A stretch of DNA of 64,000 nt from CAYSRJ01 sp964521865 (GCA_964521865.1 CAZFTJ010000010.1:62001-126000); one strand, 5' to 3'; positions 54,063-63,489 are shown, counted from the stretch's first letter. The notes: generated from the sequence alone by a model not told the origin. Program-made: numbers and translations.

Positions 54063-54716
54063 CTATATTTTCAACCGCAGGGCAACGATATTGAGCTTGT
54101 CCGAGGCATCCTCCATTTTATTGGTGAGACTGTTCACGTGCAGTATAAGCTCTCGAAGCATGAGCTTTGCTGAAAACTTCTGGATCTTCAGTTTCTTGAA
54201 TATTGATTCTATGGATTTCCAAACATACTTGTCCACTTCACCTTCAAGATGTTCTATTTCTCTTGTGTCGGTAAACACAACCGATGCATCCTGAAACAGA
54301 TTGTGCACGGCGTCGACAAGTTTTTCTGCGCAGGCTGCGGTTAAATCCGACATAATGCGCAGGTTTTCCTTTATTTCATCCGGTATATCCGGCTGAATCA
54401 GTGTGAGAAAGTCCCCGCTCGTTTCAGCGGCATTTGCAACCTTATCGATAAAATCGAGCCCGATGAAAAGAACCTCCCTGATGGACGGCATGAACGCTCC
54501 CTCATACATTTCTTTGCTGACTTCCCGCCTCAGACCGTCCGCTTCACTCTCCTTTTTGTGCGTATTTTTTGTATACATACTCGTTTTTTCAACGTCACCT
54601 TCAAGATAACTGTTGAGCGCCTTGAGAAACTCCTTTACAGTATCAGAAACCGCATCCGCATGTTTCTTTATATTTTCTACAATGTGTCTTTCCTTCCGAT
54701 GAATGATTATCCCCAT
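54063..54716 (-). CDS. DUF47/PhoU-related protein
   Basis: 217 residues, almost entirely helical. KHADAVSDTVKEFLKALNSY, THKKESEADGLRREVSKEMY, IREVLFIGLDFIDKVANAAE and LREIEHLEGEVDKYVWK-type segments give the PhoU-like four-helix repeats of the TIGR00153/DUF47 family. Members are usually next to Pit phosphate transporters; no transporter is next to it here. Likely partner of a phosphate importer elsewhere. Confidence 0.85.
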   Translation of the reverse strand: MGIIIHRKERHIVENIKKHADAVSDTVKEFLKALNSYLEGDVEKTSMYTKNTHKKESEADGLRREVSKEMYEGAFMPSIREVLFIGLDFIDKVANAAETSGDFLTLIQPDIPDEIKENLRIMSDLTAACAEKLVDAVHNLFQDASVVFTDTREIEHLEGEVDKYVWKSIESIFKKLKIQKFSAKLMLRELILHVNSLTNKMEDASDKLNIVALRLKI

Positions 54717-54814
54717 ATATTCCGCTCCTGTAAAAAGATAGTATATATTACGCGCCCTTTCTTAGGTAGTACTGTATAGTATTTGTGAAGGAAAATGAAT
54801 TTTGGAGATGAATT

Positions 54815-54888
54815 TCGGGCTGGCCGGACTTGAACCGGCGACCCCATGTCCCCCAGACATGTACGCTAACCAACTGCGCTACAGCCCG
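54815..54888 (-). tRNA. tRNA-Pro (anticodon GGG)
   Basis: A 74-base cloverleaf without encoded CCA. Acceptor CGGGCTG pairs with CAGCCCG, D-stem GCGC/GCGT, anticodon stem CATGT/ACATG with loop CTGGGGG giving GGG, and T-arm GCCGG-TTCAAGT-CCGGC. The discriminator is A. Proline GGG reads CCC and CCT. Confidence 0.96.
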
Positions 54889-55051
54889 ATTTATTGTATA
54901 ATACTGTAGACTGCGGCATTTGTCAAGCGGCAGAACATGTTGCAGCGTGTCGCCGTAGGTTTTGAAACAGCGTGATATCTGCGGGAGCCTTCTCCACCGC
55001 TTATCCGCACGTCTCATTATTCGTATGCTTTGTGTCTTAATAGTACCCGTC

Positions 55052-56014
55052 TTAGCGAATACCCAATGGATCCAGGCGTCTGAATTTCGTGCAGCAGGCC
55101 AAATCCAGCCTGTCGGAAAGTCTTCTCGTTGTCATACCGGAAAAGGCAAATACATCCTCCCACACTTCGCTGCTTTCCATGCACATATAGAGCCTGCCCT
55201 CATCGATATACTGTGTTAAAAAATTCTTCAGTGAAATATACATCTGTGTTCTGAGAGGTCTGAAATAACGCATCTTGTTATCTTCTCCACGGATGAACTC
55301 CCCTTCATATATGTATTCAGCCTTTTTTCGCAACATACAATACCGAATTTCAGGAACAAAGCGCAGCGCACCCATACTGATGTATACCACATCCCCGGGC
55401 CGGATTCTGCTGAAAAGTCGATCCACCACCCTTTTATACCCATCCTCCCAGCCTCGGTGCATGATTATCGGGTCGAAGTGAAATGCCAGCCGGTATCCCT
55501 TCTTTGCAATCCGTGCGGCAGCATCGATCCTGCGATCAATCTCCGGAGCATTGCGTTCCTCGGTCCGGGCGATATAATCGCTGTTCAGCGACCAGGCCAC
55601 GATTGTATTGTCGTGTTTTTTGATTGTCAGGAGCCTGTCTATGTTTACGGTTTTTGTTTTTATCTCCAGAACCGCATTTTGCACTGATGATATGAACGGT
55701 ACAAGCGTATCATACAGGTGGGATCGATCTTCAAAAAGAAGGCTGTCTGTAAACTCTCCTGTACCAAAACGAAACAATCCGTCCCCTTTTTGAAGCGTAT
55801 CGTGCAGTTCTTCAAACAATCTATTCTTGTTGCTGAATAGTACGGGAGGGCGTACAGCATCGCCGAAATAGGAGTCTAAAATACAGTACGTACATCCGAG
55901 TGTACATCCCTGTGCAAAGTTTATTATGGTATACCCGCAGCAAATATGACCGGGCGTTCCAGGGCATGGTTTTATAAACCTCCCCCTATTTTCCTTTTCA
56001 GGCAGGTTGTGCAC
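55052..56014 (-). CDS. Radical SAM protein, spore photoproduct lyase-like
   Basis: 320 residues. AQGCTLGCTYCILDSYFG holds the CxxxCxxC cluster site. RFGTGEFTDSLLFEDRSHLY, LEIKTKTVNIDRLL, AWSLNSDYIARTEE, KKGYRLAFHFDPIIMHRGWE follow, the conserved SPL-family series (TKS/TKT repair-loop, HFDP). SPL repairs spore thymine lesions in Firmicutes; non-sporulating relatives have unknown or DNA-repair roles. The gene stands alone between tRNA-Pro and the ABC operon. Confidence 0.82.
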   Translation of the reverse strand: MHNLPEKENRGRFIKPCPGTPGHICCGYTIINFAQGCTLGCTYCILDSYFGDAVRPPVLFSNKNRLFEELHDTLQKGDGLFRFGTGEFTDSLLFEDRSHLYDTLVPFISSVQNAVLEIKTKTVNIDRLLTIKKHDNTIVAWSLNSDYIARTEERNAPEIDRRIDAAARIAKKGYRLAFHFDPIIMHRGWEDGYKRVVDRLFSRIRPGDVVYISMGALRFVPEIRYCMLRKKAEYIYEGEFIRGEDNKMRYFRPLRTQMYISLKNFLTQYIDEGRLYMCMESSEVWEDVFAFSGMTTRRLSDRLDLACCTKFRRLDPLGIR

Positions 56015-56093
56015 TCTCCTATTCCTTCATGTAGCGTAAAAAATGAAATTTCATGTAAGTTTTTCCATTAAAATATAGTAAATTTAGGAGTCG

Positions 56094-57563
56094 ATGTTTA
56101 AAAAATTATCGATTGCAGCTCGGTCTCCTATGAAAAAAAGGAAAAGACCCATTGAACAGGAATGCTCTCTGCCTCCTGATGCCTCCGGATTCAACACCGA
56201 CGTTCGGCATACGGGCCTGTACTGTACCGGAATCTGTGAACCCCTTTTCTCAAAACGAACTATTGTCACCGCTCTCACCATGTTGAAAGCTGTTGTACGT
56301 AAAAAGGGATATACGGTTTCGGGGAGCACGGTTTGTGTGTACGCATTCGATGAAGTGACGACCCTGAACGGCTGTGTCTGCATCAGCGGGCCTGCGGTCA
56401 GGGGAAAAAAACTCTACGACCTGTATCGCGAATTCAGGCCGGATTCCTCGTTTTACGGCACCTACAGCGCCATATTGAAAGTAGTACATACGGTCATGAA
56501 TGCGGCCGATGCTGTACGGAGGTCTACGGGGTATTATCCGCCGCTTCTTCTAAATGCAATATATTATGACGAAGTATCCGGCGCTGTTACATTTGTGCCT
56601 TTTCAGGTTATCGACAGCATCAACAGGCATCACGGAACACAACTGCAGAGTATTCTCTATTCCTGCTGCCCCGCAACCGGAATTCCGAACGCTGCCGTCG
56701 AGGCATCCAAGTCATTATCCCCGAAAGATATATACGGGACAGAACAGGCATTTATGTGGGGCATGGCACGCATGATTTATCTGTTTTTCACCGCGCGGAT
56801 CTCTGCACAAAACGGTGCGTCGGACATCTATCTACAAAACTTTATACGGGATATCCCCCGGCCCCTTGCAGATTCCGTCTGGAATATTTTACGGGGTAGA
56901 CAAAGCGGCAGCCTCAAAAAGGCCGTTGACGAATCCATCGAATCGGCGCCTGCCGCAGGCGCGGCAAATCGTATTCCTCTTTTCAAGCGGGAAAAAACAA
57001 CATTCATTCTGAATAAAACTGGGCATATACTGAAACATCGGTGGAAATTGATAGCGATTGTTCTGGTTTGTGCAGGTATCGGTTTTTATCTTGTTACCGA
57101 CATGATTTCCGGGAGAAAAAGGCCCGACATTACTGCCGGGCTCAGTCCTCGAGAAGTTGTCGAGCTCTACTATAAGGCAACCGAAGATCTGAATCTTGAT
57201 GTCATCGACAGCCTGTTCTATAAAAGAGCGGGAAAGAAAATAAAGGACGAATTAAGCACCCTCTACGTTATGCTGAGAATGGAACAGGCATTCGGCGAGA
57301 AACTGGTCAAACCGGGAGAAACCATCGATCGCTCAAAGGTACCGCAGGGATACAAGGTGTTCGGTATCAAAGACCTTAAAATTGAAAATAGAGGATCCCC
57401 CGATAATCCGGTGTTCTTTGCTACATATACAAGGGTCCTGAGCTCCGAAGGCGCGCTGTACGAAAGTAAAATTGAAGAGACTATCTATTTGCAAAAAATC
57501 AATGATCGCTGGTATATTACAAAAAGCGTACGTAAGATAATAAGAAGTACAGAACCATCGTAA
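56094..57563 (+). CDS. Membrane pseudokinase-like protein with NTF2-like C-terminal domain
   Basis: 489 residues. The N-terminal 285 residues echo a protein kinase fold without its catalytic motifs: YYPPLLLNAIYYDEVSGAVT (position of the catalytic loop, no HRD), IYGTEQAFMWGMARMIYLFF (helix F region), and SVWNILRGRQSGSLKKAVDE (C-lobe end). One span (LIAIVLVCAGIGFYLVTDMI, about 320-340) and an exported NTF2-like domain (LSPREVVELYYKATEDLNLD ... DRWYITKSVRKIIR). So it resembles a degenerate STPK with an external sensor. ATG 56094 with RBS taggag. Upstream of, and 12 bp from, the sugar-binding protein. Confidence 0.6.
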   Translation: MFKKLSIAARSPMKKRKRPIEQECSLPPDASGFNTDVRHTGLYCTGICEPLFSKRTIVTALTMLKAVVRKKGYTVSGSTVCVYAFDEVTTLNGCVCISGPAVRGKKLYDLYREFRPDSSFYGTYSAILKVVHTVMNAADAVRRSTGYYPPLLLNAIYYDEVSGAVTFVPFQVIDSINRHHGTQLQSILYSCCPATGIPNAAVEASKSLSPKDIYGTEQAFMWGMARMIYLFFTARISAQNGASDIYLQNFIRDIPRPLADSVWNILRGRQSGSLKKAVDESIESAPAAGAANRIPLFKREKTTFILNKTGHILKHRWKLIAIVLVCAGIGFYLVTDMISGRKRPDITAGLSPREVVELYYKATEDLNLDVIDSLFYKRAGKKIKDELSTLYVMLRMEQAFGEKLVKPGETIDRSKVPQGYKVFGIKDLKIENRGSPDNPVFFATYTRVLSSEGALYESKIEETIYLQKINDRWYITKSVRKIIRSTEPS

Positions 57564-57575
57564 AAGGCAGATACT

Positions 57576-58862
57576 ATGAAACCGATAAAAAATATCGTTG
57601 TTGCTGCTGCTGCCCTTTTTACAGTACTTTTCATTTCTCTCTCGGCCTACGGTATGGGCGGCAGAGGAAAAGAGGTCGAGCTCACCTTCTGGCACAGCAT
57701 GAGTATATATCAGGGAGATTCACTCGAGAAGCTGGTTGAGGAGTACAATCAAACCCATCCCAACATCAGGATCATACCGACTTTTCAGGGTCTGTACGAT
57801 GAAATGAAGACAAAACTCGTGAATGCGTTGAAAACAGGGGGAACACCGGATATCGCGCAGGTGGCAATCGAATACCTCGATGTTTTCATTGTGGACGAGA
57901 AAATCGACCCCATTACAAACTATGTACCTGAGGAGGATAAAGGGGATATCCTCAGTCAGTTCTGGAATGCGGTAACGCGGAATCGTGAAATTTACGCGTA
58001 CCCTTTCAACATGAGCGTACAGGTGCTGTACTACAACAAGGACGCATTTAAAAAGGCGGGACTCGATCCGGACAGGCCTCCGAAAACATGGAACGACGTT
58101 ATATCGTACGGAAAACGGTTGACCGGAGATTTTAACGGTGATAAAACGGTCGATCAGTGGGGAGTACTCGTGTCTCTCGAAGGCGTATTCGGTTTTACGC
58201 CGCTTATTAGACAGGTAGGCGGTGAATTCCTGAACGAACAGGGAACGAAGGCGCTTTTCAACAGTGAAGAAGGTGTACGGGTTATGAAACTTGTGCAGGA
58301 TATGGCATACAAGTACCGCATCATGCCCTCGAACTGGACACTTTTTGAAGGCACAAGCGCATTTCTCGACGGAAAAATTGCAATGGGTCCCATAACATGT
58401 GCAGGCATCAAGTTTGCCGAGGAAAATCTTCCATGGGAACTGGGCATTGCACCGCTCCCCTATATTGAAAACAAATCGGTGCTGCTCGGCGGGGCCGGAC
58501 TTGTTGTTTTTGCCCATTCGTCCGTGCGTCGGAAAGCCGCTCTCGACTTTATTACCTGGCTTACAAACAGAGAGAACAGCATCAGGTGGCACGAACAGAC
58601 CGGCTATCTGCCTTTGAGAAAGTCCGCAATCGACAGCATAGAGCTTCAGAGTTTTCACAAGCTCAATCCGAACTACAAGGTGCCGGTTGACCAGCTTCCC
58701 TATTCACGACCACCGGATTTTACGCCCTTTCTTCCGCAAATCGACCAGATAGTGCGGCACGCGATCGAAGATATCATGATCAACCGAAAAGATCCCCGCC
58801 CTGTGCTCGATGAAGCTGCAGAAAAGGTCAATGCATTGCTGAAATCTTCGGAGGAAAAATGA
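57576..58862 (+). CDS. ABC transporter sugar-binding protein (UgpB/MalE type)
   Basis: 428 residues with a signal peptide (VAAAALFTVLFISLSAYG) and no lipobox Cys. Periplasmic family 1 features: ELTFWHSMSIYQGDSLEKLV, RIIPTFQGLYDEMKTKLVNA, PDIAQVAIEYLDVFI, VLYYNKDAFKKAGLDPDRPP and NSIRWHEQTGYLPLRKSA. A DxNxDxxxD calcium-type loop (GDFNGDKTVDQWG) precedes the lobe crossover, seen in related sugar-binding proteins. Closest style is glycerol-3-phosphate or sugar binding (UgpB), substrate unknown. Its stop overlaps the next ATG (ATGA). Confidence 0.9.
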   Translation: MKPIKNIVVAAAALFTVLFISLSAYGMGGRGKEVELTFWHSMSIYQGDSLEKLVEEYNQTHPNIRIIPTFQGLYDEMKTKLVNALKTGGTPDIAQVAIEYLDVFIVDEKIDPITNYVPEEDKGDILSQFWNAVTRNREIYAYPFNMSVQVLYYNKDAFKKAGLDPDRPPKTWNDVISYGKRLTGDFNGDKTVDQWGVLVSLEGVFGFTPLIRQVGGEFLNEQGTKALFNSEEGVRVMKLVQDMAYKYRIMPSNWTLFEGTSAFLDGKIAMGPITCAGIKFAEENLPWELGIAPLPYIENKSVLLGGAGLVVFAHSSVRRKAALDFITWLTNRENSIRWHEQTGYLPLRKSAIDSIELQSFHKLNPNYKVPVDQLPYSRPPDFTPFLPQIDQIVRHAIEDIMINRKDPRPVLDEAAEKVNALLKSSEEK

Positions 58863-60007
58863 GGCCTGTATATTCGCTTGTTCTCCTGGTATTCGGCATA
58901 ATGACCTTCAGCCGGGCTGCCGGCGTCGAACAGGCGGTATTGATCGAAAAAATCGGTATAGAGGGAAACAGAGTTACACGGGATGCGTATATCAGATCTT
59001 TTCTGACCTTTGAGGAGGGAAAAATATACAAACTGGATGATCTTCTCACTGAAATCAACAGGAGTAGAGAAGATCTCACGCGCACCGGTCTCTTTGAAAA
59101 TGTTTTTTTCAACGACGAGGCTGTAGAAAAAAAATCTACCGATGACATGATGGTCGTCGATCTCTTGATACAGGTCAAGGAAAAAAACTATTTTTTGTTC
59201 GGTCCTGCAGGGTACCTTGGATTTGAAGATCACGATTTTTATGCGAAAACCGCCGCATACGCCGAATATACAAATGTGTTCGGAAATGCGTCTCAAATTT
59301 ATATTTCGATTCCCGTGTATATGGATGCAGGGATTTCACTTCATCAGATCGGTCCTATCGGAAGACTGCAGTATCAGGTGGGGTACGCATACACAGACGA
59401 TCGTTTTCTCGAAGCAGCAAGCCATACGGCAACCGCCGGTATAGGATACCAAAATGGGAGAAATCTCAAACCGGGTGCTTTTTTTCAGCTGCAGAGCGCA
59501 GACCTGGTCACATGGGCATTTTTCCCCTATATAGAAGCGGGCGGTAAAAAAAGGGATGAGAACAGGCAGCGGACCTGGTATAACGGGCGGATAAGCCCTT
59601 TTTTCGGCCTCAATTCGGACGGCTCGAGCTTTTACGGCATCATGAGTACCGCAGGAATCTTCCACGACATCTTTTTGAAAATAATATATACAGTAAACCT
59701 TGAAGTATCCGCGGGAAAAGGAGATTTTCCGGATCAGTACCTGTTTTATTCGAATGTGCGGGGGACGCAGTTTCAACGCTACAGCAGCACCTATCGCCTG
59801 GCCATGAGCAATGAGCTTCACATTCCCTGGCCTACAAACAATAGAATTACATTTGTTCCGTTTCTGGACATGAATTATCTGGCGAGCACCTTTCTCGTCG
59901 GCGGCGGCATCGGACTGCATCTCTTTACCAGATTTCAGGCTCCCCTTGTCGTCGATATTGCCTTTGGCAAAGGGTTTATGCTCTATTTCAACGGAAAATT
60001 ATTCTGA
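58859..60007 (+). CDS. Small Omp85-family protein: one POTRA plus beta-barrel
   Basis: 382 residues with signal peptide. Residues 28-105 form one POTRA (LIEKIGIEGNRVTRDAYIRS, LTEINRSREDLTRTGLFENV, MMVVDLLIQVKEKNY). Residues 115-382 are a beta-barrel of alternating aromatic strands (YFLFGPAGYLGFEDHDFYAK, GRLQYQVGYAYTDDRF, IKIIYTVNLEV-like) with an Omp85-style motif NVRGTQFQRYSSTYRLAMSN and a terminal strand ending MLYFNGKLF. Much smaller than BamA (bamA is at 29770-32271), like a mini TamA/FhaC. It overlaps the sugar-binding protein gene and precedes both permeases, so it is part of the transport operon. Confidence 0.75.
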   Translation: MRPVYSLVLLVFGIMTFSRAAGVEQAVLIEKIGIEGNRVTRDAYIRSFLTFEEGKIYKLDDLLTEINRSREDLTRTGLFENVFFNDEAVEKKSTDDMMVVDLLIQVKEKNYFLFGPAGYLGFEDHDFYAKTAAYAEYTNVFGNASQIYISIPVYMDAGISLHQIGPIGRLQYQVGYAYTDDRFLEAASHTATAGIGYQNGRNLKPGAFFQLQSADLVTWAFFPYIEAGGKKRDENRQRTWYNGRISPFFGLNSDGSSFYGIMSTAGIFHDIFLKIIYTVNLEVSAGKGDFPDQYLFYSNVRGTQFQRYSSTYRLAMSNELHIPWPTNNRITFVPFLDMNYLASTFLVGGGIGLHLFTRFQAPLVVDIAFGKGFMLYFNGKLF

Positions 60008-60074
60008 GGACATGCTGCACCTTATTTAAGCTTTTTGTGCTCTGCGCACACAATAACAGCAATAAAGATTATTC

Positions 60075-61043
60075 ATGAGAAAAAGAAAATTACCGTACAC
60101 GAGCAGGAAGTCAGACATCAGAAAGGCATACCTCTATATAATACCCACGTACAGTATTTTAACAGTTTTCATAATACTCCCCATTTTTTTTGCCTTTTTC
60201 ATAAGCTTCACAAAATGGAATCTGCTCGGCAGCATGCAGTATGTGGGAATCTCCAATTATCAAAAACTCTTTCATTCCGAGGAATTCTGGAAAGCGCTCG
60301 TTAATACCTTCTACTATACATTTATAACCGTTCCGTGTGCATTGATCATCTCGCTGATTCTCGCCATGCTGCTGAACACAAAAATCAAGGGCCTTGCTTT
60401 TTACAGAGCAGCGTATTTCATGCCTGTCATGACTTCGGTTGTCGCCAGCGCGTTTATATGGCAGTGGATATTTCAATCTCAGAACGGTATTCTGAATCAT
60501 ATTTTTGCTTTTTTCGGTATGAAGCCGCTCTCATGGCTCAATGAACCGAAGGGAATTTTCACCGTTATATTTGATTCGATCGGCGTCCGGATTCCGAAAT
60601 GGCTGGGAGGCCCGAGCGTCACCCTTGTGGCAATCAGTATTATGAGTATATGGAAAAATACCGGATATTACATGATAATATTCCTTGCAGGACTGCAGAA
60701 CATCCCGAAAACCTATTATGAAGCTGCTGAAATCGACGGCGCAGGGCCGGTTAAAAAGTTTTTCTCAATTACTCTGCCGATTCTCAGCCCCACTACATAT
60801 TTTGTCCTGATTATGTCTGTTATTGTATCATTTCAGGTCTTTGAACAGGTTGCTGTTACCACGCAGGGAGGCCCGCTGAATGCATCTCTCGTGCTCGTGT
60901 ACTTTATATATCAGAAGGCCTTCAAGTTTCTTGAGGTCGGGTATGCTTCGTCTGCTGCCTATATTCTGTTTGCAATTGTGCTCATTCTTACCTACTTTCA
61001 GGTTAAAATCATTGGCAGGAGAGTACATTATTTGGTACAATAG
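60075..61043 (+). CDS. Sugar ABC transporter permease 1 (UgpA/MalF type)
   Basis: 322 residues, six spans, first YIIPTYSILTVFIILPIFFA. EAA-type loop for the ATPase: YYEAAEIDGAGPVKKFFSIT. Family: carbohydrate/glycerol-3-phosphate permeases. 67 bp after the Omp85-like gene. Confidence 0.92.
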   Translation: MRKRKLPYTSRKSDIRKAYLYIIPTYSILTVFIILPIFFAFFISFTKWNLLGSMQYVGISNYQKLFHSEEFWKALVNTFYYTFITVPCALIISLILAMLLNTKIKGLAFYRAAYFMPVMTSVVASAFIWQWIFQSQNGILNHIFAFFGMKPLSWLNEPKGIFTVIFDSIGVRIPKWLGGPSVTLVAISIMSIWKNTGYYMIIFLAGLQNIPKTYYEAAEIDGAGPVKKFFSITLPILSPTTYFVLIMSVIVSFQVFEQVAVTTQGGPLNASLVLVYFIYQKAFKFLEVGYASSAAYILFAIVLILTYFQVKIIGRRVHYLVQ

Positions 61044-61181
61044 TACCTGCAGTTTCAGATGTGCATCTTTTTTTACATGTACATGATTTTTCAACGCACA
61101 GGGCGCCTGATCAAAACGTGCCCGATCAAATCTCTGTAAGAATGCAGTGCGGTCAAAACGCCAGGAACGGGTGATCAATCG

Positions 61182-62018
61182 GTGAAAAAAGTGAGGTACA
61201 AAAAAATTGTCAGGCTGAGCATCCTGCACACCGTTCTTATATGCGGCGCCATTCTCATGATATTCCCCTTTGTATGGGGGGTCGCAACATCGTTCAAGGA
61301 AATGCGTGAGGTTTTATCGAATCCCTTCAACCTTATACCGAAGCGTTTTACCCTGATAAACTACGCCAGTGTAGTTCGCTCCATACCTGTCACGCGATTC
61401 TTTATCAACAGTATAATCGTATCGCTGAGCATTACGATCAGCCAGCTTCTTACCTGCTCCCTTTCGGCCTATGCATTTGCCCGCCTGAAGTTTCCCATGA
61501 GAAATACGCTTTTTTACATACTTCTCGGCACCATGATGATACCGATGCAGGTAATCATGATCCCTGTGTACATTATCCTGAACTTTTTCAGGCTGATCGA
61601 CACCTATGCGGCAATGATACTTCCCTTTGTATCAGGGGCGTTCGGGACATTCCTGCTTCGACAGTTCTTTATGACCGTACCGAAAGAGCTTGAGGAGGCG
61701 GCTTTTATCGACGGATGCGGCCACCTTCGGTTTCTGTTCAGGATCATGCTTCCGCTTTCCAGGCCGATTCTCGCCACACTTGCCATATTCACATTCATGT
61801 GGAGCTGGAACAACTACCTCTGGCCGCTCATTGTTACGAACAGGATAGAGATACGGACGCTCCAGTACGGGCTTGCCATGTTCAAGGAGGAGGGCGGCAT
61901 AAACTGGGGTCAGCTCATGGCAGGCACCACAATGGCGACCGCACCGATCCTCATCATTTTTTTCATTGCTCAGAAACAATTTATCGAGGGAATCACCCTT
62001 ACCGGACTCAAAGAATAG
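61182..62018 (+). CDS. Sugar ABC transporter permease 2 (UgpE/MalG type)
   Basis: 278 residues from GTG 61182, six spans (ILHTVLICGAILMIFPFVWG first). EAA loop: ELEEAAFIDGCGHLRFLFRI; family ending ITLTGLKE. A 138-bp gap separates it from permease 1, with a small palindrome and T-run at 61055-61075. No ATPase gene follows; a shared MsmX/UgpC-type ATPase must be encoded elsewhere. Confidence 0.92.
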   Translation: MKKVRYKKIVRLSILHTVLICGAILMIFPFVWGVATSFKEMREVLSNPFNLIPKRFTLINYASVVRSIPVTRFFINSIIVSLSITISQLLTCSLSAYAFARLKFPMRNTLFYILLGTMMIPMQVIMIPVYIILNFFRLIDTYAAMILPFVSGAFGTFLLRQFFMTVPKELEEAAFIDGCGHLRFLFRIMLPLSRPILATLAIFTFMWSWNNYLWPLIVTNRIEIRTLQYGLAMFKEEGGINWGQLMAGTTMATAPILIIFFIAQKQFIEGITLTGLKE

Positions 62019-62085
62019 ACATAAAGAGTTTACTTTTTTTCCCCTTTCATTTACTATCACAGTAAATCGAGCTCTGGAGTGCACA

Positions 62086-63489
62086 ATGCCGATGATGGTA
62101 AGTGTTTCCGGTATCCGCGGTATTGTGGGAGAAGACCTCGTTCCACCTGCAATAGTAGCGTATACCAAAGCATTTGCGCAGGTCATACATGCGGAATATG
62201 AAAAAAAAGCAGGTAAAAAGGGTAAAAGACCCCCTGTTCTCATCGGTCGCGACACGAGGCCGAGTGGTGAATACATACATAAGCTCGCTGAAGGCACTCT
62301 GAATGCATTCGGTTTCGACACGGTCGATATCGGCATAGCGACGACGCCGACCATTCTTCTTGCTGCCAGGAAGCTGCACTGCATAGGCGGGGTTGCAATA
62401 ACCGCAAGTCACAACCCTTCACAGTGGAACGCACTCAAGTTCTGCGATGCCCGCGGTCTTTTCCTTACGGACAGCAGCATTAAAAAAATCGAACAGTATA
62501 TATCAGCGGGCCCGGATTCGCAGATCGGGTGGAGCGATTTCGCTCATGCCGGGCGCTCTCATGTGGAGAAAGGAGCTTCGGCACTTCATATTCGGGAAGT
62601 TTTGAATCACATCGACGTGAATTCGATACGGAAAAAGAAATTCAGGGTTGCAGTCGACCCTGTCGGCGGAACAGGATGCATGATAGACAGGGAGTTTCTC
62701 GAAGAGCTCGGGTGTACGGTAATCGGCGTATACGAGCATCCCGGGCCTGAATTCCCGCGAAAGCCCGAACCAATACCACAAAACCTGAACGCCATTGAAA
62801 AAGTTGTTCACACACAAAAGGTCGATATAGGTTTTGCCCAGGACCCCGACGGCGACCGGCTCTCCATCGTCTCCGATACCGGAAAAGCTCTCGGAGAGGA
62901 GTTTACGCTCGTTCTTGCGGGCGAGGCGTTTTTACGAAGGACAAAAACCGACATTGTATGCAATCTCTCGACATCAATGATGGTCGAAAGACTCGCCCGG
63001 CGGTACGGTGTACAGGTAATGCGGACTAAAATCGGGGAGATAAACGTCACCGATGAAATGCTCGAACGGGGCTCGGGATTTGGCGGTGAGGGCAACGGCG
63101 GGGTCATTGTGACCGAGATAAACACCTGCAGGGACAGCATTGTTGCCATGGGACTCGTGCTGGAGCTGCTTGCCCATGAAAACAGGCCTCTGTCCCGAAT
63201 TGTCGCGGCAATGCCGAGTTTTTTCATGAAAAAGCACAGGGTCAGGGTAGCTGAAATGAGAAGAGACAGGTTATATGCCGAGATATATAACTGCACCAGA
63301 GGTATGTTTCCACGGCATTCGTACACCGGCCTTGATGGTATAAAATATTATAACAACTCGGAATGGCTTCATATAAGAGCTTCCAATACGGAGCCAATAG
63401 TACGGATAATTGCGGAATCTGAGACAGCTGCACGGACGGATGAGCTCATAGAAATCGGAAAAAGATGCCTTGCGATGAACAGAAAATGA
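62086..63489 (+). CDS. Phosphohexomutase (phosphoglucosamine/phosphomannomutase family)
   Basis: 467 residues from ATG 62086. Start VSVSGIRGIVGEDLVPPAIV; active-site Ser in GGVAITASHNPSQWNALKF; metal loop FAQDPDGDRLSIVSDTGKAL; sugar-binding GEGNGGVIVTE; C-terminal phosphate-binding RASNTEPIVRIIAES. GlmM-like or ManB-like; the EGNGG form is more common in archaeal-type mutases and GlmM-like bacterial ones. It ends the sugar operon, 67 bp after permease 2. Confidence 0.9.
   Translation: MPMMVSVSGIRGIVGEDLVPPAIVAYTKAFAQVIHAEYEKKAGKKGKRPPVLIGRDTRPSGEYIHKLAEGTLNAFGFDTVDIGIATTPTILLAARKLHCIGGVAITASHNPSQWNALKFCDARGLFLTDSSIKKIEQYISAGPDSQIGWSDFAHAGRSHVEKGASALHIREVLNHIDVNSIRKKKFRVAVDPVGGTGCMIDREFLEELGCTVIGVYEHPGPEFPRKPEPIPQNLNAIEKVVHTQKVDIGFAQDPDGDRLSIVSDTGKALGEEFTLVLAGEAFLRRTKTDIVCNLSTSMMVERLARRYGVQVMRTKIGEINVTDEMLERGSGFGGEGNGGVIVTEINTCRDSIVAMGLVLELLAHENRPLSRIVAAMPSFFMKKHRVRVAEMRRDRLYAEIYNCTRGMFPRHSYTGLDGIKYYNNSEWLHIRASNTEPIVRIIAESETAARTDELIEIGKRCLAMNRK

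Noticed and set aside
57720..58658. 312-codon minus-strand open frame
   Set aside because: Antisense to the well-supported sugar-binding protein gene; no recognisable domains.
61044..61181. Attenuator between the two permease genes
   Set aside because: The palindrome gatgtgcatc before the T-run has almost no loop, and the gap holds direct gatcaaa repeats of unclear meaning. Not enough to call.
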